64,000 nt of DNA from an uncultured Halomonas sp. Its GTDB lineage: Bacteria > Pseudomonadota > Gammaproteobacteria > Pseudomonadales > Halomonadaceae. The notes under the pieces were generated by a model. It ran no database searches. It was not told the DNA's origin and was given only the letters and a program-made list of their open reading frames with translations. Location of the stretch: NCBI RefSeq assembly GCF_947490095.1, contig NZ_CANLFS010000001.1, positions 248,001-312,000 on the forward strand, in the 5' to 3' direction. The position numbers were made by a program, and so were the translations under genes. This document shows positions 39,280-47,501 of the stretch, one piece after another (position 1 is the first letter of the stretch; every line of letters starts with the position of its first letter).

Positions 39280-40956
39280 TCACTCCTGCTCGGCAGGCGC
39301 CTCGTTCCTGATTCGCTTGAGGGCCGACACACACTCCAGCGACACCAGGATGGCGGCCACCAGCACCACGATATCCAGCACCAGCAGGAAGTAGTTGCCC
39401 TGGTCGAAGAAGCTTCTCAACTGCAGCAGCAACGCGATGATGGTGACCACCAGCAGGAAGGCCAGCGGTGCCAGGGTGTACCACATGGGGCGACCCAGGC
39501 GCACCAGCATCACGGTGACCACCAGCAGCGACAGGCCGGCCAGCAGCTGGTTGGTGGTGCCGAACAGCGGCCAGATGATCAGCCCGCCGGAGCCATCCGC
39601 CCCGCCGGCCCCGAAGGCCAGCAGCAGGCAGCTACCCACGGCCAGCAGGGTCGCGATCGCCGGCTTTTGCATCCAGCGCTGCTGATAGATCTCGCCCCAC
39701 TCCTGGAAGATATAGCGCTGCAGGCGCAGGCCGGTATCCATGGTGGTGCCGGCAAACAGCGCCGCCATCACGGTGAGCAGGGTTGCCGCCGTGGCTTCCG
39801 GCAGGCCCAGGCCATTGGAGATGATAAAGGCTCCCCCCTCGACGAAGGCGTTGACGCCGCCCTGACCGAAGGCCGTATACATCGCTTCCCAGTCGCCGAG
39901 GGTCGCAAAGCCCGCGGTCGCCGCGAGGATGGCGGCCAGCGCCAGCATGCCCTCACCCACGGCGCCGAAGTAGCCGACGAAGCGTGCGTCGGTTTCCTTG
40001 TTGAGCTGCTTGGAGGTGGTGCCGGACGACACCAGGCCGTGGAAGCCCGAGATGGCGCCACAGGCGATGGTCACGAACAACAGCGGAATCAGCGAGGGCG
40101 TACCGGCCGGGACGTTATCGTTAAACGCCGGGGCCACCATGGTCGGGTTGAGCAGCATGATCGCGCCATACAGCACGATCAGACCCACGAACAGCTGCAG
40201 GCCATTGATGTAGTCCCGCGGCTGCAGCAGCACCCAGACCGGCAACAGCGACGCAATGGCGGCATACCCGAACAACAGCACGATCCAGATGGCGTTCCCC
40301 GAGACACCCGCGACTTCCGTCGGCATCTGCAGGGGCACCGAGGGCCCGATACCGATCAGGGCATAGAGCGCGATCACGCCCACGATGGAGACCATCGGCA
40401 GGCTTATCATGCGCCGATAGATCAGCTGGCCGATCACCAGCGCGACCAGGATGGCCCCCCACACCGGGACCACGGCGCTGGAGAACTTCATCATCAGGCC
40501 GGCGATCACCACGGCAAACACCGCGTTGACCATCAGCAGCACCAGGAAGATGACGATCATGAAGATGCTGCGGGCGCGCTTGCCTACCACATCGCCGGTC
40601 AGGGCACCGACCGACCTGGCCCGGTTGCGCACGCTGGCCCAGATCGACCCGGCATCGTGGACACCGGCAAAGAAGATGGTCCCCAGCACGACCCAGAGGA
40701 AGGCGGGGAGCCAGCCCCAGATCACGGCGATAGCGGGCCCTACGATGGGGGCCGCGCCGGCCACGGAGGTGAAGTGGTGCCCCCACAGCACATAGCGATT
40801 GGTAGGCACGAAGTCGACGCCGTCTTCATACTCGTGGGCGGGCGTCTTGAAGTCGGGGTCCAGTCGGTAGATCTTCTCGGCGATAAACTTCGAGTACACG
40901 AAGTACCCGGCAGCCATCGCGGCAAGACCCAGGACCATGACGAGGATGGCACTCAT
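39280..40956 (-). CDS. cstA: Carbon starvation protein CstA family transporter
   Basis: 558-residue polytopic membrane protein with about fifteen hydrophobic segments. The CstA core is visible: GHHFTSVAGAAPIVGPAIAV, AGVHDAGSIWASVRNRARSVG and ACGAISGFHGLVSSGTTSKQ. E. coli CstA (701) and BtsT are longer and take up peptides or pyruvate; this is the shorter branch, so the substrate is uncertain. The start ATG 40956 follows AGGAGT. First of a three-gene unit with the CC protein and the ATPase. Confidence 0.88.
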   Translation of the reverse strand: MSAILVMVLGLAAMAAGYFVYSKFIAEKIYRLDPDFKTPAHEYEDGVDFVPTNRYVLWGHHFTSVAGAAPIVGPAIAVIWGWLPAFLWVVLGTIFFAGVHDAGSIWASVRNRARSVGALTGDVVGKRARSIFMIVIFLVLLMVNAVFAVVIAGLMMKFSSAVVPVWGAILVALVIGQLIYRRMISLPMVSIVGVIALYALIGIGPSVPLQMPTEVAGVSGNAIWIVLLFGYAAIASLLPVWVLLQPRDYINGLQLFVGLIVLYGAIMLLNPTMVAPAFNDNVPAGTPSLIPLLFVTIACGAISGFHGLVSSGTTSKQLNKETDARFVGYFGAVGEGMLALAAILAATAGFATLGDWEAMYTAFGQGGVNAFVEGGAFIISNGLGLPEATAATLLTVMAALFAGTTMDTGLRLQRYIFQEWGEIYQQRWMQKPAIATLLAVGSCLLLAFGAGGADGSGGLIIWPLFGTTNQLLAGLSLLVVTVMLVRLGRPMWYTLAPLAFLLVVTIIALLLQLRSFFDQGNYFLLVLDIVVLVAAILVSLECVSALKRIRNEAPAEQE

Positions 40957-41124
40957 GGCGCACTCCTAGCAGCAGGTTTACAAGGTTTTCTATTGCCGAA
41001 TAATCTTCCCCTGTTATAGATGCGACGTCTATCTCGCTGATTACACAAGTCAACCGGTTGCGACGAAAGTTGCACTCACCTTCGGCTACTGCTCGCGCCC
41101 TGCCGGCCTCACTCCAGGCCAACC

Positions 41125-41805
41125 TTACTCCAGACCGAATTCGCCGATGCGCGCCACGGTGCGCCGGTAGGCCTCACGCTGGCGACAGGCCGCGAGGAAG
41201 TCGGTCAGCCGTGGAGCCTCGGCCAGCCCCCCGCGACTCTCCAGCGCCAGCAGGGGGAAACTCATCTGAATATCCGCGGCACTGAAGGCCTCGCCGGCGA
41301 ACCATGGCCCCCGGGAGGCGAGCTCATCCTCCCAGAACCCCACGAGGCGCCGGGTCTCAGGCCCCAGGTACTGCCGTTCGACGCCCCGGGCAAACCGCCG
41401 GCCCAGCGGACGCATCACGGCCGGAACCGGCGGCTGGCCCAGCCGCGAGAACACCAGGCGCATCACCAGCGGCGGCATCGCCGAGCCTTCGGCGTGGTGC
41501 ATCCAGAAGCGGTAGCGTTCATGAGGCTCACTGCCCCGCGCCGGCGCCAGGCGCCCCCGGGAGTCGTAGTGCTCCACCAGATAGTCGAGGATCGCCCCGG
41601 ATTCGGCGAGCACTCGCTCGCTCCGGGCGCGATCGCGAATCAGCGGCGACTTGCCCAGCGGGTGCAGCTCGCGCAGCGAGGCCGGTGCCAGCTGGGTCTC
41701 GGGGTCCCGGGGGTAGGTATCGACCCGGAAGTCGACGCCCAGCTCCTCGAGCAGCCATATGACCCGCTGGGAACGAGAGTTTTCCAGGTGGTGCACTTCG
41801 ATCAT
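41125..41805 (-). CDS. Glutathione S-transferase family protein
   Basis: 226 residues with an N-terminal thioredoxin-like domain, MIEVHHLENSRSQRVIWLLE, in which the Ser of SRSQR is the likely glutathione-activating residue. It also has the GKSPLI cis-Pro turn and VLAESGAILDYLVEHY, the standard GST glutathione-binding helix. The C-terminal half is helical. Substrate is unknown. It is transcribed in the same direction as cstA but 168 bp away, and divergent from the 41944 receiver. Confidence 0.85.
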   Translation of the reverse strand: MIEVHHLENSRSQRVIWLLEELGVDFRVDTYPRDPETQLAPASLRELHPLGKSPLIRDRARSERVLAESGAILDYLVEHYDSRGRLAPARGSEPHERYRFWMHHAEGSAMPPLVMRLVFSRLGQPPVPAVMRPLGRRFARGVERQYLGPETRRLVGFWEDELASRGPWFAGEAFSAADIQMSFPLLALESRGGLAEAPRLTDFLAACRQREAYRRTVARIGEFGLE

Positions 41806-41943
41806 GTCGACGGCTCCGGCAATCGGTAAAACGCCAGCCTAGCACGTCGTCGGCGCCCGCCTTGTGCCAAGGTCGTCTTTGCCCGGCCCTCAACGGCCAC
41901 TTAGACTGACCTCAACAACGATGATAATGATCAGGAGTGCGTC

Positions 41944-42315
41944 ATGGCCAAGGTGCTGGTGGTAGACGATGAGCCCAATATCGTCCTGTCGCTGGAGTTT
42001 CTGATGCAGCAGGCCGGCTTCGAGGTGGTCACCGCCGAGGACGGCGAAAGCGCCCTGTCGCGGGTCCAGGAGGGGGCGCCGGACCTGGTGCTGCTGGACA
42101 TCAGCCTGCCCGGCATCAGTGGCTTCGATGTGCTCGAACGCCTGCGTGGCGATACGGCTCATGCCCGCCTGCCCATCATCATGCTGACCGCCCATGGCCG
42201 CGAAGTGGAACGCGAGAAGGGCCTGGCCCTGGGCGCCGACGACTATGTCACCAAGCCCTTCTCCACCCAGGCCCTGGTGGAGAAGGTCAAGTCCCTGCTC
42301 AGCGAGGTGTCCTGA
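41944..42315 (+). CDS. Stand-alone response regulator receiver
   Basis: 123-residue receiver with no output domain. It has the acidic pair D8/D9, phospho-acceptor D52 (VLLDISLPG), T82 and K104 (VTKPF). It is likely phosphorylated by the SLC5-histidine kinase at 44617 (inference from the shared operon) and relays the signal by protein contact. It overlaps the exonuclease fusion by one base (TGATG). The ribosome-binding site is CAGGAG. A GATAAT at 41923-41928 may be the -10. Confidence 0.88.
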   Translation: MAKVLVVDDEPNIVLSLEFLMQQAGFEVVTAEDGESALSRVQEGAPDLVLLDISLPGISGFDVLERLRGDTAHARLPIIMLTAHGREVEREKGLALGADDYVTKPFSTQALVEKVKSLLSEVS

Positions 42316-44375
42316 TGGCGCGTCGCCCCTCCGGCCTGCCCCGCCGCCAGCGCCTGATCGGCCTGTGGCTGCTGCTCAGCGGCATCAGTGTCTTCGGCGG
42401 CGCCACCTTCGCGTTATGGCTCGACACCCTCTTCCAGCCCCAGGGAGCCGCCCGCCTCGTGCTATGGGCGGGCTGCTTCTCCGGTGGCGGCACCATCTTC
42501 CTGGTGGGACTGCTTCTCGAGCGTCAACTCTTCACGCCGCTGCGCCACCTTCAGGTGCAGCTGGCGCGGCTGGTGGCCAACCCCGACGCCAGTGACGACT
42601 ACCCACCGGAGGGCTGGCTGCGGGCCCTGGGTCCCGATCTGGTGCGGGTTCGTGAGGCCTGGCGCAGTGACCGTTCCCGCCTGACCACGGCCCACGCCGA
42701 GGGCGCTCGAAGTGCCGCACGCATTCGCCAGGAACTCGAGACGCTGCTCCAGGTGCTCGACACGCCGCTGCTGCTGTGCGACCACCACCGCCGCATCCTG
42801 CTGTTCAACCAGGCCGCCGAGACGCTGTTCGACGACCACGCCGGCCTGGGGTTGGGCAAGCGCCTGGAGGCTCTGCTGCCGGCCTCGAGCCTGCAGGATG
42901 CCCTGAGCCAGCTGCCCACCAGTGGGGCGCCCCGCGAGGTCCTGGTCCCCAGCGGCGAGCGTTGGCTGCGCGCCACGCTGCGCCGGGTGCCCGGCAGCCA
43001 TGGCGAGACCCTGCTGACCCTGACCGACACCACCGCCGCCTGGACCAGCGAGATGGGCGCGCGGGCCGAGTTGCTCGATGGCCTGCCGCGGTTGCGCCGC
43101 CATGGCGCCAGCCTGACCAGCGCCGCCGACGCGCTGTCCGCCCTGCCCGAGGGTGCCGGCGAGATGCGCCGGCGGCTGGAGCGGGTGGTCGAGGAGGAAA
43201 GCCAGGCGCTGGGCGTGGATATCGAGGCCCTGGCGTCCCTGGTCGAGCGCATGCAGCAGGAGGGGGAGCGCCTGGTGCCGCTGTGGTCCAATGATCTCTG
43301 GGACGGCCTCAATGAACGCCTTCCGCCCACGCGTCAGCTGACGGCGGTGGGCATGCCGGCCTGGCTGAAGGGAGATGCCAGCGCCCTGCTGGTACTGCTG
43401 GACTCGCTCCTCGACGTCCTGGAGGCCACGCTCGGCGAGACGCCCCTGGAGGGCGAGGTATGCCTGGGCAACCGGCGAGTCTACCTGGACCTGATCTGGG
43501 AAGGCGCCCCGCTTGCCGAGGGCCGGCTCGGCGACTGGCAGCAGCAGCGCCTGGCGTCCCTGCCCCTCAACCCGCGGGTCGTCGACGTGCTGCACCAGCA
43601 CGCCAGCGATATCTGGAGCCTGGCCGATGACGATGGCCGGCATGCCCGGCTGCGCCTGCCCCTCCACGCCGCCGAGCGCGTCGGGGCCCCCCGCCCGGCC
43701 GCCCCGCCCCGCCCCGAATTCCACGATTTCGGCATCGCCGAGCTGCCGGCCCCCGACGCGGCGCTGGCCGCCCGGCCGCTGCGCGCCCTGGAAGTGGTCG
43801 CCTTCGATACCGAGACCACCGGCCTGGAGCTGCGCCGCGGCGACACCGTGATCAGCATCGGCGCCTGCCGGGTCGTCAACGCGCGACTCCTGGCCAGCGA
43901 AACCTTCGACCTCTACGTCGACCCGGGCAAGCCGATCCCCCCGGCCAGCACCGCCATCCACGGCATCACCGATGACGCCGTGGCCGGCGCCCCGCCGCTC
44001 TCGGTGGCCTTGCCCCGCTTTCGCGACTACGTGGGCGAGGCGGTGATCCTGGCCCATAACGCCGCCTTCGACCTGCTGGCCCTGCAACCCCCAGGCGCCG
44101 GCATCGATCTGGACATGCCGGTACTCGATACCCTGCTGATCTCGAGGGCCCTCGATGCGAGCCTCGATGGTCACGACCTGGACAGCCTGGCCCAACGCTA
44201 TGACCTCGCCTTCCCGCCGGGCACCCGCCATACCGCCCTGGGCGACGCCCGGGTCACCGCCGAACTTTGGCTGTCGCTGCTGCCTCGCCTGGAGGCCCGG
44301 GGCATCGACACCCTGGAACAGGCCCTGGCCCTGCAGAACAGCGCCCTGAGCAAGGAGGATGCCTGCGCCTCATGA
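42315..44375 (+). CDS. Membrane PAS-domain protein fused to a DnaQ-like DEDDh exonuclease
   Basis: 686 residues. Two N-terminal membrane helices (about 14-34 and 45-67), a HAMP-like linker (about 70-135), a PAS-like domain (about 145-240, with LLLCDHHRRILLFNQAAETL) and a sensor-kinase-like helical region without a recognisable H-box or ATP-binding motifs. From about residue 490 there is a DnaQ-type 3'-5' exonuclease: FDTETTGLE, HNAAFD near 579 and HTALGDARVTAE near 638 (DEDDh). All catalytic residues look intact. It is coupled to the receiver upstream. It may be a signal-controlled nuclease tethered to the membrane; RNA or DNA specificity cannot be read. Confidence 0.82.
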   Translation: MARRPSGLPRRQRLIGLWLLLSGISVFGGATFALWLDTLFQPQGAARLVLWAGCFSGGGTIFLVGLLLERQLFTPLRHLQVQLARLVANPDASDDYPPEGWLRALGPDLVRVREAWRSDRSRLTTAHAEGARSAARIRQELETLLQVLDTPLLLCDHHRRILLFNQAAETLFDDHAGLGLGKRLEALLPASSLQDALSQLPTSGAPREVLVPSGERWLRATLRRVPGSHGETLLTLTDTTAAWTSEMGARAELLDGLPRLRRHGASLTSAADALSALPEGAGEMRRRLERVVEEESQALGVDIEALASLVERMQQEGERLVPLWSNDLWDGLNERLPPTRQLTAVGMPAWLKGDASALLVLLDSLLDVLEATLGETPLEGEVCLGNRRVYLDLIWEGAPLAEGRLGDWQQQRLASLPLNPRVVDVLHQHASDIWSLADDDGRHARLRLPLHAAERVGAPRPAAPPRPEFHDFGIAELPAPDAALAARPLRALEVVAFDTETTGLELRRGDTVISIGACRVVNARLLASETFDLYVDPGKPIPPASTAIHGITDDAVAGAPPLSVALPRFRDYVGEAVILAHNAAFDLLALQPPGAGIDLDMPVLDTLLISRALDASLDGHDLDSLAQRYDLAFPPGTRHTALGDARVTAELWLSLLPRLEARGIDTLEQALALQNSALSKEDACAS

Positions 44376-44403
44376 CCCCTCCCGCTGACCACAAGGCACG
44401 ACC

Positions 44404-44613
44404 GTGCTGAGCGCCCCGCGCCGCCGCGAACGACTGCTGGCACTGATCGTGCTGGCCGCGCTGCTGTTCACGCCGCCGCTGGTGCTGGTGTCGGACCGCG
44501 CCCTGGCGATCTCGTGGCTGCCGCTCTACCTGTTTATCGCCTGGGGCCTGGTGATCGGGCTCGCCGCCTGGCTGATGGAGAGCCCGACAATACGCAAGCC
44601 GCCAGAGGAATAA
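44404..44613 (+). CDS. Small two-helix membrane protein preceding the SLC5-kinase
   Basis: 69 residues from a GTG start, with two hydrophobic segments (LLALIVLAALLFTPPLVLV and LPLYLFIAWGLVIGLAAWLM). It is placed 3 bp before the symporter-kinase gene, like the small subunits that precede sodium/solute symporters (DUF4212-type) or CbrX before CbrA in pseudomonads. It is probably an accessory subunit of the transporter-sensor. Homology is by position and topology only. Confidence 0.75.
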   Translation: MLSAPRRRERLLALIVLAALLFTPPLVLVSDRALAISWLPLYLFIAWGLVIGLAAWLMESPTIRKPPEE

Positions 44614-44616
44614 GCC

Positions 44617-47364
44617 ATGCGCAGCGAGGTCGTGGTCCTGAGCGTCGCCTTCGGCTACCTGGCGCTGCTGTTCCTGATCGCCGCCTGGGGTGACCGCCGC
44701 GCCGAACAGGGGCGTTCGCTGATCGGCTCGCCCAACGTCTATGCGCTCTCCATCGCCGTCTACTGCACCGCCTGGACCTTCTACGGCAGCGTGGGCCGCG
44801 CCGCCCAGTTCGGCCCCAGCTTCCTGCTGATCTACCTGGGGCCGACCCTGGCGATGCTGATGGCCCCCTTCCTGATCCGCAAGATGGTGCGCATCGCCAG
44901 CGCCCAGCGCATCACCTCGATTGCCGACTTCATCAGCGCCCGCTACGGCAAGAGCTCGAGCCTGGGCGCCCTGGTGGCGCTGATTGCACTGATTGGCATC
45001 ACCCCCTATATCGCCCTGCAGCTCAAGGCCATCACCGTCACCCATGCGGTGCTGGTCAACTACCCCGATGCCGGCGACCTGCGCCTGGCCAACGAGCCCT
45101 TCTGGCTGGACAAGTCCTTCTGGGTGGCCCTGGTGCTGGCGGTATTCATCATCCTGTTCGGCACTCGTCACCTGGACGCCAGCGAACGCCATGAGGGCAT
45201 GGTGGCGGCCATCGCCTTCGAGTCGCTGGTCAAGCTGGTGGCCTTCCTCTCGGTGGGTATCTTCACCGTCTTCGTGCTCTTCCAGGGGCCCGGCGACCTC
45301 TTCGCCCGGGTCGCGGCCACCCCGGCGCTTGCCAGCCGCCTGGGGCTGGATGCCGTGCCCGGCGGCACCACCGGATGGGTCGGCATGCTGGTGCTGGCCC
45401 TGCTGGCCTTCTTCTCCCTGCCCCGCCAGTTTCAGGTACTGGTCGTGGAAAACGTCGATGAGCGTCATATGGCCCGCGCCAGCTGGCTCTTCCCGCTCTA
45501 TCTGCTGGCCATCAACCTGTTCGTGATTCCCATCGCCATGGCCGGGCTCTTGCTGATGGGGGACGCCGACCCCGACCGCTTCGTGCTTACCCTGCCGCTC
45601 TCGGCGAGCCTCGAGGGCCTGCCGCTGCTGGTCTTCATCGGCGGCCTGTCCGCGGCGACCAGCATGGTCATCGTCGAGACCATCGCCCTGTCCACCATGG
45701 TCAGCAACCAGCTGATCATGCCGCTGCTGCTACGCACCCGTCGCCTGCACCGTAGCGCCAGCGGCGAACTGGCCGGCTGGCTGCTCGGCATCCGCCGGGT
45801 CGCGATCGTGCTGATCCTGCTGATGGGGTATCTCTACCATGCCCTGGTGGGCGATGCGTACAGCCTGGTGACCATCGGGCTGGTGTCCTTCGCCGCGGCC
45901 TGCCAGTTCGCCCCGGCCATGCTGCTGGGCATGTACTGGCGCGGCGCGCACCGGCGTGGCGCCACCCTGGGCCTGATCGCCGGCACCCTCGTCTGGGCAT
46001 GGACGCTGCTGATCCCCGGCTTCGCCCAATCCGGCTGGCTGGATGACGCCTTCCTCGAGCTGGGCCCCTTCGGCATCGACTGGCTACGCCCCTATGCGCT
46101 CTTCGGCCTGGAGGACTGGGATATCTATACCCACTCGTTGCTGTGGAGCCTGACCGCGAACCTCGGCCTGCTGGTCGGGGTCTCGCTGTTCAGCCGCCAA
46201 TCGCCGCTCGAACAGACCCAGGCGGCGCTGTTTACCGAGGCGCTGCACCCGAACCTGCTGGAGACCTCCCTCTGGCACGGCCAGACCACCCGCGGCGAGC
46301 TGCGCAGCCTGCTCGACCGCTACCTGGGAACGGGAACCACGGCCCGCGTCTTCGCCGACATCGAACCCCGGGAGAGAGACGCCGAACAGCCGGCGACCCC
46401 CGCCCAGATCGCCCGCGCCGAACAGGCCCTCTCCGGGGCCCTGGGCAACGCCTCGGCGCGGGTCCTGATCAACTCGGTGGTACGCGGCGAAGCCCTGGAC
46501 CTGGAATCGATCCTCAGCATCCTGGACACCACCTCCGAGACCCTGGAGATCAACCGGCGACTCGAGCAGAAATCCAGCGAACTGGCTCAGGCCAGCGAGG
46601 AGCTGCGCGCCGCCAACGAACGCCTGCGCGAACTCGACCGGCTCAAGGATGAGTTCGTGGCCATGGTCAGTCACGAGCTTCGCACCCCGCTTACCTCGAT
46701 CCGCGCCTTCGCGGAGATCCTGCGCGACAGCAGCGACCTGCCCGACGACAAACGCGTGCATTTCCTCGGTGTGGTGGTCAAGGAGAGCCAGCGTCTCTCG
46801 CGGTTGATCGAGGAGATCCTCGACCTGGCGCGCCTGGAAAGCGGCCGCCTGACCCTGAACCCTCAGCACCTGGACCTGGTCGCCCTGGCCCGTCACAGCA
46901 TCGACGCGGTACACCATATGCAGGCCGATCGCGGCGTGACGCTGGAGGTGGCGATCGAACTGGAACAGGCGCCGGTCGTCGGCGACCCGGACCGCCTGGA
47001 GCAGGTGATCATCAACCTGCTCGACAACGCCGGCAAGTTCGCGTCAGGGGACGACGCCAGGGTGCGCCTGAGCCTGCTGCCGCACAAGCGCCACTACCAG
47101 CTGATGGTGGAGGATAACGGCCCCGGCATCGGCGAGGAGGAACGCGAGCGGGTCTTCGAAAAGTTTCATCAGATCCAGGACCCCGAGGAGGCCCCCGACA
47201 AGCGCCACGGCCGCCCCCGCGGCAGTGGCCTGGGCCTGCCCATCAGCCGCGGGATCGTCGCCCATCTGGGCGGCCGGCTGTGGGCGGAGAAGGCCCCCAA
47301 CCTGGGGGGCGCCTGCCTGATCATGGAGCTTCCCGAGGCACCCCCGGCCTCGACGCAGCCGTAA
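44617..47364 (+). CDS. SLC5 (sodium/solute symporter) domain fused to a histidine kinase
   Basis: 915 residues. About twelve or thirteen membrane helices of the sodium:solute symporter family cover residues 1-530 (for example FYGSVGRAAQFGPSFLLIYL, RITSIADFISARYG). A linker follows, then a coiled coil (about 640-675) and a kinase core: H-box EFVAMVSHELRTPLTS with His near 686, N-box NLLDNAGKF near 797, G1 DNGPGIGEEE near 832 and G2 GSGLGLPISRG. Architecture is that of CbrA/CrbS, but without their PAS domain and without the C-terminal receiver of CrbS/MxtR. It is thought to sense a transported solute. The partner is probably the receiver at 41944. Confidence 0.9.
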   Translation: MRSEVVVLSVAFGYLALLFLIAAWGDRRAEQGRSLIGSPNVYALSIAVYCTAWTFYGSVGRAAQFGPSFLLIYLGPTLAMLMAPFLIRKMVRIASAQRITSIADFISARYGKSSSLGALVALIALIGITPYIALQLKAITVTHAVLVNYPDAGDLRLANEPFWLDKSFWVALVLAVFIILFGTRHLDASERHEGMVAAIAFESLVKLVAFLSVGIFTVFVLFQGPGDLFARVAATPALASRLGLDAVPGGTTGWVGMLVLALLAFFSLPRQFQVLVVENVDERHMARASWLFPLYLLAINLFVIPIAMAGLLLMGDADPDRFVLTLPLSASLEGLPLLVFIGGLSAATSMVIVETIALSTMVSNQLIMPLLLRTRRLHRSASGELAGWLLGIRRVAIVLILLMGYLYHALVGDAYSLVTIGLVSFAAACQFAPAMLLGMYWRGAHRRGATLGLIAGTLVWAWTLLIPGFAQSGWLDDAFLELGPFGIDWLRPYALFGLEDWDIYTHSLLWSLTANLGLLVGVSLFSRQSPLEQTQAALFTEALHPNLLETSLWHGQTTRGELRSLLDRYLGTGTTARVFADIEPRERDAEQPATPAQIARAEQALSGALGNASARVLINSVVRGEALDLESILSILDTTSETLEINRRLEQKSSELAQASEELRAANERLRELDRLKDEFVAMVSHELRTPLTSIRAFAEILRDSSDLPDDKRVHFLGVVVKESQRLSRLIEEILDLARLESGRLTLNPQHLDLVALARHSIDAVHHMQADRGVTLEVAIELEQAPVVGDPDRLEQVIINLLDNAGKFASGDDARVRLSLLPHKRHYQLMVEDNGPGIGEEERERVFEKFHQIQDPEEAPDKRHGRPRGSGLGLPISRGIVAHLGGRLWAEKAPNLGGACLIMELPEAPPASTQP

Positions 47365-47412
47365 GCTGGAAGCTGGAAGCTGGAAGCTGGAAGCTGGAAG
47401 CTGGAAGCTGGA
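47364..47412. repeat. Heptanucleotide array (AGCTGGA) x7
   Basis: Seven tandem 7-bp AGCTGGA units. The first base is the last base of the kinase TAA stop codon. Reverse-complement copies (CTTCCAG) occur at about 47466-47472 and 47488-47494, so the RNA could fold into a large imperfect hairpin between the convergent kinase and DUF294 genes. Confidence 0.95.
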
Positions 47413-47501
47413 AGGCAGCTTGAATCCACCGGCATTGGAGTCAAGGGCTTTCTTCTAGCTTCAAGCTTCCAGGAGCGAAGCGACGCTCTTCCAGCTCGGG
47501 G

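Noticed and set aside
44617..47364. Ordinary proline or acetate symporter (PutP/ActP).
   Set aside because: The symporter domain is followed by a complete histidine-kinase core with H, N and G boxes.
47364..47412. Insertion-sequence end or attachment site.
   Set aside because: No transposase or integrase in the window and no matching inverted end; it is a simple tandem heptamer.
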